64,000 bases of DNA from Streptomyces sp. NBC_00513 (GCF_041431415.1 NZ_CP107845.1:2914001-2978000); one strand, 5' to 3'; positions 21,966 to 30,867 are shown, numbered from the stretch's first letter. Notes: generated by a model from the sequence alone, not told the origin. Program-made: numbers and translations.

Positions 21966-22018
21966 CCTGGTGGCGTTCTGCGGGCTGTCGACTGGGGACT
22001 GACGGTGCTCGCCGGGGA

Positions 22019-22636
22019 TCAGGCCCCGGTGCCGCCGCCGCCCGGAACGTTGGACGCGGCCGAGATGATCTCGTCGATGAGGCCGTACTCCTTGGCCTCC
22101 TCGGAGGTGAACCAGCGGTCGCGGTCACCGTCGCGGATGATCGCCTCGACAGTCTGGCCCGAGTGGAACGCCGTGATCTCGGCCATGCGCTGCTTGGTGC
22201 GCAGCAGGTACTGGGCCTGGATCTTGATGTCGGACGCGGTGCCACCGATGCCGGCGGAACCCTGGTGCATCAGGATGTCCGTGTTCGGCAGGGCGAAGCG
22301 CTTGCCCTTGGCGCCGCCGGTCAGCAGGAACTGGCCCATGGAGGCCGCCATGCCCATGCCGATGGTGACGACGTCGTTGGGGATGTACTGCATGGTGTCG
22401 TAGACCGCCATGCCGGCCGTCACCGAGCCGCCGGGGCTGTTGATGTACAGGAAGATGTCCTTCTCCGGCTCGGCGGCCAGGAGCAGGAGCTGCGCCGTGA
22501 TCTTGTTCGCGATGTCGTCGTCTACCTGCTGGCCGAGGAAGATGATGCGCTCGCCGAGCAGCCGGTTGTAGACATGGTCGCCGAGGCCGCCACCGATGGA
22601 CGGCTCACCCGCGGCGTAAGGCTTCAGATTCGTCAC
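22019..22636 (-). CDS. clpP1: ClpP peptidase subunit ClpP1
   Basis: From GTG at 22636 ([19 protein letters not shown]) the protein has 205 residues; AGCAGGTGG precedes it. Longer readings upstream run through non-family sequence. Catalytic residues are S99 (GMAASMGQ) and H124 (LMHQGSAG). The C-terminus is PGGGGTGA. It is the first gene of clpP1-clpP2, and a ClgR-type site lies upstream at 22802. Confidence 0.94.
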   Translation of the reverse strand: MTNLKPYAAGEPSIGGGLGDHVYNRLLGERIIFLGQQVDDDIANKITAQLLLLAAEPEKDIFLYINSPGGSVTAGMAVYDTMQYIPNDVVTIGMGMAASMGQFLLTGGAKGKRFALPNTDILMHQGSAGIGGTASDIKIQAQYLLRTKQRMAEITAFHSGQTVEAIIRDGDRDRWFTSEEAKEYGLIDEIISAASNVPGGGGTGA

Positions 22637-22801
22637 GTATCCACCTGCTCGTCTCCGACGGCCACATGCCGTCTCAGCGTCTCGTTCTGGGGCGCGGACC
22701 AACCGGTACGGACGACGTCCGCCGGCTTCGGGTACTCCCGTGCCCTCGTATTCATGGACCCTAACGCGCAGGTGGGACAACGCCATCCCGCTTCCCGAAC
22801 T

Positions 22802-22819
22802 GTTCGCTCGGAGCGCAAG
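22802..22819. promoter_or_regulatory. Candidate ClgR operator of clpP1P2
   Basis: GTTCGCTCGGAGCGCAAG holds the inverted repeat CGCT-N3-AGCG. Read on the minus strand it fits the ClgR-type pattern CGCY-N3-R-GCG followed by AAC, apart from one central base. It is about 165 bp upstream of the clpP1 start. ClgR is the known activator of clpP1P2 in Streptomyces; the site itself is inferred by eye. Confidence 0.5.
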
Positions 22820-22844
22820 GTCAGAGCCGTCGCCGGCAAGCGCA

Positions 22845-22878
22845 GAAGGGCCCGCACGCTGCTGCGTCCGGGCCCTTC
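22845..22878 (-). terminator. Terminator of tig
   Basis: A 10-bp stem (22845-22854 with 22869-22878), continued by three inner pairs after one mismatch, lies 55 bp past the tig stop and upstream of the clpP1 promoter region. Confidence 0.75.
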
Positions 22879-22933
22879 GGGGCATGTTTCAAGCCATGCG
22901 GGGCGGGCTCCGCGCGAGGCGTCGCCCGAGGTG

Positions 22934-24340
22934 TTACTTGGCCTCGTCGGCCTTGGCCTCGTCGGCGTCGGCGTCCGCGTCGGCCTCGACGACCTCGGCG
23001 TTCGCCTCGACGGCGGCCTCGTCCTCGTCCTCGTCGGACAGGTCGACGACCTCACCGTTGGTGTCGGTGACCTTGGCCTTCTCGACGACGACCGCGAGGG
23101 CCTTGCCGCGAGCGACCTCGCCGACCAGCATCGGAACCTGGCCACCCTCGACGACCGCCTGGGCGAACTGGTCGGGGGACATGCCGGAGGACTGCGCGCG
23201 GCGCATGAGGTGCTCGGTGAGCTCCTCCTGGGTCACGCCCAGCTTCTCCTTGTTGACCAGGGCGTCCAGCAGGAACTGGGTCTTGATGCCCTTGACGGCC
23301 TGCTCGCCGGTCTCGGCCTCGAACTCCTCGACCGTCTTGCCCTGGATCTCCAGGAACTTCTCGATGGTCAGGCCCATCTGGCCGAGCTGGTGGTGCTCCA
23401 GGTTGTGCTTGCGGGTCTGGACCTCGTCCGCGAGCAGCTTCTCCGGAACGGGGATCTCCGCGAGCTCCAGGAACTTCTCCAGGACGCGCTCCTGGGCCTG
23501 GGTGGCCTGGTCGTACTGCTTCTGGTTCTCCAGGCGGGTACGGCTGTCCGCCTTGAGCTCGTCGAGGGTGTCGAACTCGCTCGCCATCTGCGCGAACTCG
23601 TCGTCCAGCTCCGGCAGCTCACGGGCGGAGACCTTGGTGACCTTGACGGTGACCTCGGCGTCCTTGCCCTCGGCGGAGCCGCCCTTCAGCTGGGAGGTGA
23701 AGGTGGCCTCGCCACCGGCCTCCAGGCCCTTGACGGCCTCGTCGATGCCTTCGAGAAGCTCGCCCGAGCCGATGGTGTAGGAGACGTCCTGGGCGACGCC
23801 GTCCTCGAGGACCTCGCCGTCGACCTTGGCCTCAAGGTCGATGGTGACGACGTCGCCGTCCTCGGCCGCGCGCTCGACGTCCTTGGTGGACGCGAAGCGA
23901 CCGCGCAGCTGCTCGACGGCCGTCTCGACCTCTTCGTCGGAGACGTCGATGGCGTCGACCTCGACCTCGATGCCCGCGTAGTCCGGGATCTCGATCTCGG
24001 GGCGGACGTCCACCTCGGCGGTGAAGGACAGCAGCTCGCCGTCCTTCAGCTCCTTGATGTCGACCTCGGGCTGGCCCAGCGGGTTCAGGTCGGCCTCGTT
24101 GACGGCCTCGGTGTAGAACTTCGGGAGGGCGTCGTTGACGGCCTCCTCCAGCACCGCACCGCGGCCGAAGCGCTGGTCGATGACGCGGGCCGGGATCTTG
24201 CCCTTGCGGAAGCCCTTCACCGTGACCTGCTGGTTGATCTTCTTGTAGGCCGCGTCGAGGCTGTCCTTGAGCTCCTCGAAGGGCACCTCAACAGTGAGCC
24301 GAACCCGAGTCGGGTTCAGGGTCTCCACGGCGCTCTTCAC
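22934..24340 (-). CDS. tig: Trigger factor, ribosome-bound chaperone and prolyl isomerase
   Basis: The protein has 468 residues. The N-terminal ribosome-binding domain includes KGFRKGKIP, close to the usual GFRxGKxP signature. The FKBP-like domain is in the middle ([15 protein letters not shown]) and the SurA-like helical domain follows. The last 45 residues are an acidic Asp/Glu/Ala tail, usual in actinobacteria. It sits upstream of clpP1-clpP2-clpX on the same strand but is isolated by a terminator. Confidence 0.96.
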   Translation of the reverse strand: MKSAVETLNPTRVRLTVEVPFEELKDSLDAAYKKINQQVTVKGFRKGKIPARVIDQRFGRGAVLEEAVNDALPKFYTEAVNEADLNPLGQPEVDIKELKDGELLSFTAEVDVRPEIEIPDYAGIEVEVDAIDVSDEEVETAVEQLRGRFASTKDVERAAEDGDVVTIDLEAKVDGEVLEDGVAQDVSYTIGSGELLEGIDEAVKGLEAGGEATFTSQLKGGSAEGKDAEVTVKVTKVSARELPELDDEFAQMASEFDTLDELKADSRTRLENQKQYDQATQAQERVLEKFLELAEIPVPEKLLADEVQTRKHNLEHHQLGQMGLTIEKFLEIQGKTVEEFEAETGEQAVKGIKTQFLLDALVNKEKLGVTQEELTEHLMRRAQSSGMSPDQFAQAVVEGGQVPMLVGEVARGKALAVVVEKAKVTDTNGEVVDLSDEDEDEAAVEANAEVVEADADADADEAKADEAK

Positions 24341-24440
24341 GGTTCGGTCTCCTTGTGGCTGACTGCTGGGGGTTCTGCCGTCACGCTGTGATTCAGCGGT
24401 TCAGCGGATTCGGCCCGGCATCAGACACACGGGCACGCAG

Positions 24441-24459
24441 CTTGCATAGTAACCGCAAG
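24441..24459 (-). promoter_or_regulatory. Candidate tig promoter with flanking inverted repeat
   Basis: On the minus strand TACTAT (24446-24451) resembles a -10 box about 100 bp before the tig ATG, with TTGTGG 19 bp upstream. The -10 is bracketed by CTTGC and GCAAG, a small inverted repeat that could be an operator. It rests on inspection only. Confidence 0.4.
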
Positions 24460-24475
24460 CGGCAATCAGCCCACA

Positions 24476-24501
24476 ACGCGATCATCGAACGCGATCATCG
24501 T
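24476..24501. repeat. Tandem 13-bp direct repeat upstream of tig
   Basis: The unit ACGCGATCATCGA at 24476-24488 is followed directly by a 12-base copy, ACGCGATCATCG, at 24489-24500. It lies between the tig promoter and tRNA-Pro. It could be an activator site for either gene or a slippage product. Confidence 0.6.
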
Positions 24502-24516
24502 GCGGGTAAGGCTGGC

Positions 24517-24593
24517 TGGTCGGGGTGGCCGGATTCGAACCGACGACCTTCCGCTCCCAAAGCGGACGCGCTACCAAGCTGCGCCACACCCCG
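24517..24593 (-). tRNA. tRNA-Pro (anticodon TGG)
   Basis: On the minus strand a full cloverleaf can be read: acceptor CGGGGTG/CACCCCG, D arm with AGCTTGGTA, anticodon loop TTTGGGA and T arm GGTTCGAATCC. The discriminator A and the 3' CCA are encoded at 24517-24520. It is transcribed away from tRNA-Gly. Confidence 0.95.
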
Positions 24594-24735
24594 TCGGTGC
24601 GACACGTAGGGTACATGCCCGGAGACCCTCCGACGCGCGCGTTTCCCGCAGAGGCGTGCACGCGCGTGGCCGCGGACCGACACCGGACACGACGCCGCCG
24701 CCGAAAGCGGTGTGCGATCCCCCGCCGCGACCCGC

Positions 24736-24741
24736 TAGGAT
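24736..24741 (+). promoter_or_regulatory. -10 box of tRNA-Gly
   Basis: TAGGAT at 24736-24741 is a standard Streptomyces -10 hexamer about 40 bp before the tRNA-Gly 5' end. I see no clear -35 hexamer. Confidence 0.45.
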
Positions 24742-24782
24742 GCTGTCCGTGCCGCAGTCCCCGGACCTGCGTCGCACGTCTT

Positions 24783-24853
24783 GCGGGTGTAGCTCAATGG
24801 TAGAGCCCTAGTCTTCCAAACTAGCTACGCGGGTTCGATTCCCGTCACCCGCT
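24783..24853 (+). tRNA. tRNA-Gly (anticodon TCC)
   Basis: A 71-nt cloverleaf: acceptor GCGGGTG pairs with CACCCGC, the D arm includes AGCTCAATGGTAGAGC, the anticodon loop is CTTCCAA with TCC, and the T arm is GGGTTCGATTCCC. CCA is not encoded. An integrase remnant lies just beyond its 3' end, so this tRNA was probably an integration target. Confidence 0.95.
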
Positions 24854-24863
24854 CTGAAGCCGA

Positions 24864-24903
24864 AAGGGCCAGGTCAGAGGATCACCTCCTCGACCTGGCC
24901 CTT
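24864..24903 (+). terminator. Terminator of tRNA-Gly
   Basis: A 12-bp stem (24864-24875 with 24892-24903) contains a smaller inner hairpin (GAGG/CCTC). It begins 10 bp after the tRNA. Confidence 0.75.
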
Positions 24904-25228
24904 CGCCGTTCCGGGGGGGGGCGAGACCGGCTCTCCGTGTCCCCTGCGCGCCCTTTGCGCCGTGGATCTTCCTGCGCGCCCCGGGCATCCTTCTTCTTGT
25001 TCTTGCGACTCTTCCTTGCTCCTGCGCCCCTTTTTCACGAGCCCGCTCGACGCGTCGGCGATCAACCGGTCCCGATCGGCACTGGCGTGCCGGCAGACCA
25101 GCGCGGCGCGGGCGGTGCTGTGGCCCATGCGCGACGTCAACTCCCGCGCGCCGGCGGTTCCCGAGGGGGTCGGGCTCGACCGTGATGTGATCGGTTCGCA
25201 CTATCGCGCGACGATCGTCACCTGGTGA
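24874..25228 (-). pseudogene. Remnant of a tyrosine-recombinase (integrase) C-terminus
   Basis: On the minus strand, codons from about 25149 to 25030 read RELTSRMGHSTARAALVCRHASADRD and onward to IADA. This matches the end of actinobacterial tyrosine recombinases (the box MGHSSPRAALIYQHAT). The conserved GH is present, but the catalytic Tyr of the usual IYQH is Cys (codon TGC where TAC is expected), so the protein could not cut DNA. Upstream the frame is lost: a HTGN-like LGN appears in another frame at about 25165-25175. The rest of the gene is absent. The relic ends at the tRNA-Gly terminator, as expected for an element integrated in that tRNA. This entry also covers most of the 468-bp gap before the next gene. 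Confidence 0.7.
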
Positions 25229-25321
25229 CGGGCTGAAGCGTCGGGGCGTGGGGGGGGGTGTGGCGGACGGGCCGGGCGCGCCGTGGTGCGGCCGGCTCGT
25301 TCGGTTGCCGTGACCTGGGGT

Positions 25322-25516
25322 TCAGAGTTTGATGCCGGCGATCGTGTCCGCCAGGGAGTTGAGGAAGCGGTTGACGTCCGGGGCGATGGAGCTGGACGCC
25401 AGGAAGAAGCCGAAGAGGACCGCGATGATCGCGGGGCCGGCCTTGATGTGCTTGCCGCGGATCAGGATCACCAGGATGATCGCCAACAGAACCACCACTG
25501 ACAGCGAAATGGCCAC
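25322..25516 (-). CDS. Small membrane protein
   Basis: The protein has 64 residues from GTG at 25516 (MAISLSVVVLLAIILVILI). It has two hydrophobic segments, about 4-20 and 27-44, and a polar tail. Similar 60-70 residue proteins are common in Streptomyces, some in integrative elements, which may be why it lies near the integrase relic. AAGGTG upstream is a weak ribosome binding site. Function unknown. Confidence 0.7.
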   Translation of the reverse strand: MAISLSVVVLLAIILVILIRGKHIKAGPAIIAVLFGFFLASSSIAPDVNRFLNSLADTIAGIKL

Positions 25517-25682
25517 TTCTGATCACACCTTCGGTCGTCCCCTGGTCGGCCTGGGGCCCATGCCCCCACACGCACCATCCTCCCACCAACCGGGCCTGAC
25601 TATCCGTCCCGTGAGGAATGGGCATGGTGACTTTGCCGTCAATGGGATGTGAGGGGCGCGTGTTTCGGGCGCGGCGCGGGGG

Positions 25683-26138
25683 TCACGGGGTGGTGAGGCC
25701 GAGGAGGGAGCGCACGTGCGCGTACTTGGCTGACAGGCGGTCGCGGGTGGGGGCGTCGAGTACGGACAGGCGTACCGGGTCGGCGTTGTGCGCCAGGTCG
25801 GCTTCCTTGACCAGGAGGGCGCCCGGGGTGGCGAGGATGCGGGCGGCGTACCCCTCGACCGGTTCGCCCCGGATCTTGGTGAGGGCGAGGACCATGTCCT
25901 TGACGGGGGTGGGCAGAGCGGCCGATTCGAGCCAGTCCGGGGTGAGGGCGTCGTCCTCGATCGCGTCGTGGAGCCAGGCCGCCGACTGTTGTTCGGCGGT
26001 GCCTCCGCGCAGGCGGACGCCTTCGGCGACGGCCGCGAGGTGCTCGGCGTAGGGGCGGCCGGCCTTGTCGGTCTGGCCCTCGTGTGCCGCGCGGGCGAGG
26101 GCCTCGACCTCGATGAGGGTCAGGGCACGATCCGTCAT
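25683..26138 (-). CDS. HD-domain phosphohydrolase (RelA/SpoT HD-like)
   Basis: The protein has 151 residues. The metal-binding HD motif is in AAWLHDAIEDD, with an earlier His in YAEHLAAVA and a later Asp in VKEADLAHNADP; these match the hydrolase half of SpoT-like proteins and small alarmone hydrolases. There is no synthetase domain. Its ATG overlaps the stop of the upstream decarboxylase gene (ATGA), so expression is coupled. The substrate is unknown; ppGpp-like or nucleotide substrates are possible. Confidence 0.85.
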   Translation of the reverse strand: MTDRALTLIEVEALARAAHEGQTDKAGRPYAEHLAAVAEGVRLRGGTAEQQSAAWLHDAIEDDALTPDWLESAALPTPVKDMVLALTKIRGEPVEGYAARILATPGALLVKEADLAHNADPVRLSVLDAPTRDRLSAKYAHVRSLLGLTTP

Positions 26139-27526
26139 GTGAGCTCCCTTGTCGCCGTACGGAGAGCCTGTGCGGCTCGGCGTACGTCCGCCTGCGTGGT
26201 ACGCCAGTTGGAGAACGCGGCGCGCAGGGCGGGGGTTCCCGCGTAGACGGTGGGGGTGAGGAAGACCTCCGTCTGGACGGCTTCGCGCAGGGCCGTCAGG
26301 CGGGCCGCGGTGGGGGCCTCGGCGAGGGTGAGGCAGACGACGTTGAGGCGTACCGGGGCCAGGATGCGGAAGGCCGGGTCCTCGGCGAGTTCCGCGGCCA
26401 GGGAGCGGGCGCAGGCGATGTCGCGTTCGACGATCTCCCGGTGGCCCTCGCGGCCGTACGCGCGGAGCGTGAACCAGGCGGCGAGGGCGCGCAGTCGGTG
26501 GGAGTTCTCCGGGGTGAGGTGGACCAGGTCGGGGTGTTCGCCGAGCGGTCCGAGGTAGGCGGCGGCGTTCTGGAAGACGCGGGCCTGGAGGTCGCGGCGT
26601 CGGGTGAACTGGACGGCGCTGTCGTAGGGGACGTTCAGCCACTTGTGCAGGTCGACGCAGACCGAGTCCGAGGCGTCGAGTCCGTCGACGAGGTGGGCGT
26701 GTTCCGGGGAGAGCGCGGCGAAGGCGCCGAAGGCGGCGTCGGTGTGGAGCCAGAAGTCGTGGCGTTCGCGCAGGGCGGCGATGGCGCGGAGGTCGTCGAA
26801 GTCGACGGTGTTGACGGTGCCGGCGTTGGCGACGACGACGGCCGGGCCGGGGGTGTCCGCGAGGGCCCGGTCCAGGGCGGCGGGGTCGACGGCTTCCCGG
26901 CCGGGGAGGGTGGGGACGGGCACCAGGGCGTTGCGGCCGAGGCCGAGGACGGAGAGGGCCTTGGCGATGGAGGAGTGCGGGGCGCCGGAGAGGACGCGGA
27001 CGGGGCCGAGCGCTGCCGCGCCGTCCTCGGAGACGGAGATCCCGCGCCGTTCGCCGACCCATTCGCGGGCGATGGCGAGGCCGGTGGTGTTGGACATCGT
27101 GGCGCCGCTGAGGAAGGTGCCGGTGTGGGCGTCGGAGAGGCCGAAGAGGTCGCGGAGCCAGGAGACGGTCTCGCGTTCCAGGTCTTGGCCGGCGCCGTCC
27201 AGGGCGGAGTTGGAGTTCTGGTCGTGGGCGGCGGTCAGCCAGTCGCCGGCGAGGGCGGCGGGGGTGGCGCCGCCGGTGACGAACCCGAGGTAGCGGGGGC
27301 CGGCGGAGGCCGACAGGAGGGGCGCCCAGCGGTGTTGGAAGGCGTCCAGGGCGGCTGCGGCGCCGGCCCCGTGGACGGGGAGGGGTTCGGGATGCGGATC
27401 CGTCGTGGGGCGCGGGGGTACGACGGGACGCGCGTCCAGGCCGGCGAGGGCCTCGACGGCGGCCCGGCGGGTGGCGTCGAGGAGGTCCGGGAGACGGGCG
27501 AGGTCGGCGGCGAGCGTGTGGTGCAT
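26135..27526 (-). CDS. PLP-dependent group II (aromatic amino acid) decarboxylase family protein
   Basis: The protein has 463 residues. The PLP lysine is K295 in VDLHKWLNVP, the ring-stacking His is H184 (GAPHSS), and the pyridine-binding Asp is D263 (HTDAAFG). The family includes tyrosine, tryptophan, DOPA and glutamate decarboxylases. The substrate cannot be told from the sequence, and some members are aminotransferase-like or act as aldehyde synthases. It is coupled to the HD protein gene by a 4-bp overlap. Confidence 0.88.
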   Translation of the reverse strand: MHHTLAADLARLPDLLDATRRAAVEALAGLDARPVVPPRPTTDPHPEPLPVHGAGAAAALDAFQHRWAPLLSASAGPRYLGFVTGGATPAALAGDWLTAAHDQNSNSALDGAGQDLERETVSWLRDLFGLSDAHTGTFLSGATMSNTTGLAIAREWVGERRGISVSEDGAAALGPVRVLSGAPHSSIAKALSVLGLGRNALVPVPTLPGREAVDPAALDRALADTPGPAVVVANAGTVNTVDFDDLRAIAALRERHDFWLHTDAAFGAFAALSPEHAHLVDGLDASDSVCVDLHKWLNVPYDSAVQFTRRRDLQARVFQNAAAYLGPLGEHPDLVHLTPENSHRLRALAAWFTLRAYGREGHREIVERDIACARSLAAELAEDPAFRILAPVRLNVVCLTLAEAPTAARLTALREAVQTEVFLTPTVYAGTPALRAAFSNWRTTQADVRRAAQALRTATRELT

Positions 27527-27560
27527 GGGGGCACGTTAGGTCTTCGCGGGGCTTCGGGGG

Positions 27561-27588
27561 CGGGCCAATCGGGTGGGATTGGCCCGGC
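27561..27588 (-). terminator. Terminator of the ABC exporter operon
   Basis: A stem of 8 bp (27562-27569 with 27578-27585), extended at each end by GC pairs, lies 45 bp beyond the permease stop on the minus strand. Confidence 0.6.
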
Positions 27589-27631
27589 CCCCTGAGCCCC
27601 CGGGGGGATGCCCCCTCCCCCGGACCGCGGG

Positions 27632-29998
27632 TCAGGTCGTCGGCGACGGGCGGCGGGTGAGGAGGCGGCCGGGGAGGGCCGTGGCGGTGAGGCCGAGGAG
27701 CAGTGCGGACGCCGCGAAGGACGCGTATACCAGGGGTGGGACGTACGGGCCCTCGCCCGTGACGGCCTTGGTCAGCGGGATCAGGGTGACCAGGGCGATG
27801 GCGGAGCCGAGGGTGATGCCCGCGCCGGTGATCAGCAGGGCCTCCCAGCGGAGCATGCGCAGGACCTGCCGGCGGGTGGAGCCGACGAGGCGCAGCATGC
27901 GCAGTTCGCGGCGGCGGTCGAGGACGGTCATCACGAGGGTGTTGGCGGCGGCGACGGCCGCGAAACCGCCGAGTACGGCCGCCATGGTGGTGTTGGCCCA
28001 GGCGTTGAGGGCGCGGTCGAGGTCCTGGGCGGCGGTCCATCGGGAGGCGGGGATCGCCGGGCCGGCGGCGGCCGGTACGGGGCCTCGGACGAGGAGTTCG
28101 GTGGGGCGGCCCGAGGTGGTGTGCCCGGCGAGGTCCGCGGCGGGGAGGGTGACCTGCGCGAATCCGAGGCCGCGGGTGTAGACGGCGGTGATCTCGGGGC
28201 GGGTCGGGGTGCCGTCGGGGAGCCGCAGGTCGATGCGGTCGCCCACCGAGGCGTGCGCGGAGTCGGCGAGGCTGCGGTCGACCGCGACGGTGCCGGGGCG
28301 CAGGCGGGCGAGGGAGCCGGAGCGTACGCCCAGGTCCTGGACGGGGGTCGGGTCGCCGGAGACGCCCTGGGCGGTGGCGGACTGGAGCCACCGGTCGGCG
28401 CCGGAGCCCATCACGGCGAGGACGGAGGTCCGGGTGACGGCGATGCCGCCGTCGGTGGAGCGCGGGTCGGTGACGACGTGGTCGGCGATCAGTCCGGCCT
28501 CTTGTTGTTGGCGGGTGGCCCGGTCCTGGCTGGTGTGCAGGAAGACGAGGGTCGAGGAGAAGGCCATGGCGAGCACGATGGGGGTGATCGCGGAGGCGAG
28601 TCGGCGGGCGTTGGTACGGGAGTTGGCGGCGGCCAGGCGGCCGGCGGGTCCGGTGGCGCGCAGCGGGAGGCCGAACACGGCCGCGCAGGCGCGGGCGACG
28701 AGCGGGCCGAGCAGGGCGACGGCGAGCATGAAGAGCATGACCACGCCGAGGGAGGCGTTGGCGGCGTCCTCGCCGGTGTTCCCGGCGGCCAGGCCCGCGC
28801 AGACGATCCCGCCGGCGAGGGCGGCGAGGCCGAGCGGGGTGCGGATCCAGCCGGGGCGCAGGCGTTCGACGGCAGCCGCGGCGAGGGCTTGTCCGGGCCG
28901 GATCCGGGCGGGTCGGCGGGCGGCGGCCCAGCCGGCGAGCAGGGCGGTGGCGAGGCCGATGCCGATGGCGGACAGCAGGGGGATCCAGGAGACGGACAGT
29001 TCGACGGCGTCGGGGATGGCGCCCTTCCCCTGGAGTTGCCCGAACCACCAGGAGGCCAGGGCGATGCCGGGTACGCAGCCGAGCGCGCCGGCGACGGGTG
29101 CGATGAGCAGGGCCTCGGTGGCGACGGTGCGTCGGATCTGGCGGGGGGTGGCGCCGATGGCCCGCAGCAGGGCGAACTCGCGGGAGCGTTGGCCGACGGA
29201 GAGGGCGACGGTGCCGGCGGCGGTGAAGACGGCGACGAGGGTGGCGACGCCGCCGAAGGAGCCGCCGAGGCCGGACAGCAGGGCCTTGGCGCCCTCCAGC
29301 CGCGGGTCCATGACGCGGGCGGTGCCGGTGAGGACCTGGGCGCGGTTCCCGACGGCGGCGCGGACCGCCGGGGTGTCGGCGCGCGGGTCCGCGTCGAGGA
29401 GCACGATGGCGTCGAGCGCGTCGGGGTGGCCGGACAGGGCGCGGGCCTCGGTGTCGGAGAACCAGGCTCCGGGCCGGTCGGCGCGTCCGACGACGCGGAA
29501 CTCGCGGGGGCCGGCGGGGGTGTCCAGGCGTATCCGGTCGGGGCCGGCCGTGCCGAGGGCGACCTCTCCGGGGCGGGTCGGGGCCCGGCCGGTGGCGAGG
29601 TGTTCGCCGGTGAAGGCGGTGGAGCCCCAGCCGGAGGCGTCGAGGGTGGCTCCGGCGTCGTCCCGTACGGGGAAGCTCACGTCGGGGACGGTCCGGCCGA
29701 GCGGGGTGAGCCGCTCCAGCAGGGCGGCGTCGACGCGGGCCCGTTCGGGGACGGCGGCGGTGACCTCGTAGGTGCCCTCGCCGGCGCCGGCCCGCAGGTG
29801 GACCCGCTGGTCGGCGGCGACCACGACGGGGGCCTGGGCGTAGCGGGTGGGCGGGACGCTCGCCCGCAGTCCGCTCTCCAGCAGGATTCCGCAGGCGGAC
29901 ACGATGGCGACGGTCAGGAGGAGGGCGATGAAGGTGCCGGCGAACGCCGCGGGGCGAAACCGCAGTGCGGCGCGGGCCAGTCCGTTCGGGGTGGGCAT
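27632..29998 (-). CDS. FtsX/MacB-type ABC transporter permease
   Basis: The protein has 788 residues with an N-terminal membrane segment (about 16-38), an outside domain, and two FtsX-type four-helix permease blocks, around 240-420 and 640-780. FtsX-type permeases move lipids, peptides or drugs, or transmit force to cell-wall enzymes. The ATG at 29998 overlaps the stop of the ATPase gene (ATGA). A LysR or TetR regulator that often accompanies such operons is not present. Confidence 0.9.
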   Translation of the reverse strand: MPTPNGLARAALRFRPAAFAGTFIALLLTVAIVSACGILLESGLRASVPPTRYAQAPVVVAADQRVHLRAGAGEGTYEVTAAVPERARVDAALLERLTPLGRTVPDVSFPVRDDAGATLDASGWGSTAFTGEHLATGRAPTRPGEVALGTAGPDRIRLDTPAGPREFRVVGRADRPGAWFSDTEARALSGHPDALDAIVLLDADPRADTPAVRAAVGNRAQVLTGTARVMDPRLEGAKALLSGLGGSFGGVATLVAVFTAAGTVALSVGQRSREFALLRAIGATPRQIRRTVATEALLIAPVAGALGCVPGIALASWWFGQLQGKGAIPDAVELSVSWIPLLSAIGIGLATALLAGWAAARRPARIRPGQALAAAAVERLRPGWIRTPLGLAALAGGIVCAGLAAGNTGEDAANASLGVVMLFMLAVALLGPLVARACAAVFGLPLRATGPAGRLAAANSRTNARRLASAITPIVLAMAFSSTLVFLHTSQDRATRQQQEAGLIADHVVTDPRSTDGGIAVTRTSVLAVMGSGADRWLQSATAQGVSGDPTPVQDLGVRSGSLARLRPGTVAVDRSLADSAHASVGDRIDLRLPDGTPTRPEITAVYTRGLGFAQVTLPAADLAGHTTSGRPTELLVRGPVPAAAGPAIPASRWTAAQDLDRALNAWANTTMAAVLGGFAAVAAANTLVMTVLDRRRELRMLRLVGSTRRQVLRMLRWEALLITGAGITLGSAIALVTLIPLTKAVTGEGPYVPPLVYASFAASALLLGLTATALPGRLLTRRPSPTT

Positions 29999-30867
29999 CA
30001 GGCCGCCGCTCCCGCGAGGGCGGGGCGGGTGGTGAGGGTGCGCATCCGGGCGGCGATGGTGGTGGCGTCGGTGCGCGGCAGCCGGTCCGCGATGAGGCCG
30101 TCGGCGAGGAAGAGCACCTGGTCGGCGTGGGTGGCGGCGACGGGGTCGTGGGTGACCATGACGACGGTGGCGCCGAGGGAGTCGACGGCGGTGCGCAGCA
30201 GGTCGAGGACCTCGGCGGCGGTGGTGGTGTCGAGGGCGCCGGTGGGTTCGTCGGCGAAGATCACGTCGGGGCGGGTGACGAGGGCGCGGGCGATGGCCAC
30301 GCGCTGCTGTTGGCCGCCGGAGAGTTCGGTGGGGCGTCGGTGTCCCTTGCCCTCCAGGCCGACGCGGGCGAGCAGTTCGGCGGCGTGGGCCCGGCCCTGG
30401 CGGGCGGATCCGCCGCCGGCGAGGCGCATCGGGAGCAGGACGTTCTGTTCGACGGTGAGGGAGGGCAGCAGGTTGAAGGCCTGGAAGACGAAACCGAGGC
30501 GGCTGCGGCGCAGTTCGGTCAGTTGGTTCTCGTTCATGCCGGTGATCTCGGTGCCGCCGAGGCGGACGGAGCCCTCGGTGGGCAGGTCGAGGCCGGCGGC
30601 GCACTGGAGGAAGGTGGACTTGCCGGAGCCGGACGGGCCCATGACGGCGGTGAAGCTGCCGCGAGGCAGGCTGAGGTCGATGCCGCGCAGGGCGTGTACG
30701 GCGCCGCCGCCGCGCCCGTAGCGGCGCCGCACGCCGCGCAGTTCGACGGCGGCGGCGGCCGGCGGCGGCGGGGTGCCGTACGGGGCGTCCGTGGGGGACG
30801 GGGATCCGTACCGGGCGTCCGCCGGTTCCCGCTCCTCGCGCCGCCGCCTGTTCCGCAGGATCCCCAT
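29998..30867 (-). CDS. MacB/LolD-type ABC transporter ATPase
   Basis: The protein has 289 residues from ATG at 30867 (MGILRNRRRREE). Walker A is GPSGSGKST, the Q-loop is in FQAFNLLPSLTV, the signature is LSGGQQQR, Walker B is VIFADEPTGAL and the switch is VTHD. This is the standard ATPase for FtsX-type permeases. The first 45 residues are a basic then Pro/Ala-rich extension that this family does not usually have. It forms an operon with the permease. An upstream in-frame start at 30948 exists but is less likely. Confidence 0.9.
   Translation of the reverse strand: MGILRNRRRREEREPADARYGSPSPTDAPYGTPPPPAAAAVELRGVRRRYGRGGGAVHALRGIDLSLPRGSFTAVMGPSGSGKSTFLQCAAGLDLPTEGSVRLGGTEITGMNENQLTELRRSRLGFVFQAFNLLPSLTVEQNVLLPMRLAGGGSARQGRAHAAELLARVGLEGKGHRRPTELSGGQQQRVAIARALVTRPDVIFADEPTGALDTTTAAEVLDLLRTAVDSLGATVVMVTHDPVAATHADQVLFLADGLIADRLPRTDATTIAARMRTLTTRPALAGAAA

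Noticed and set aside
24845..25201. 118-residue minus-strand frame as an intact gene
   Set aside because: It is another frame of the integrase relic and shows no stretch of conserved residues beyond the LGN fragment.
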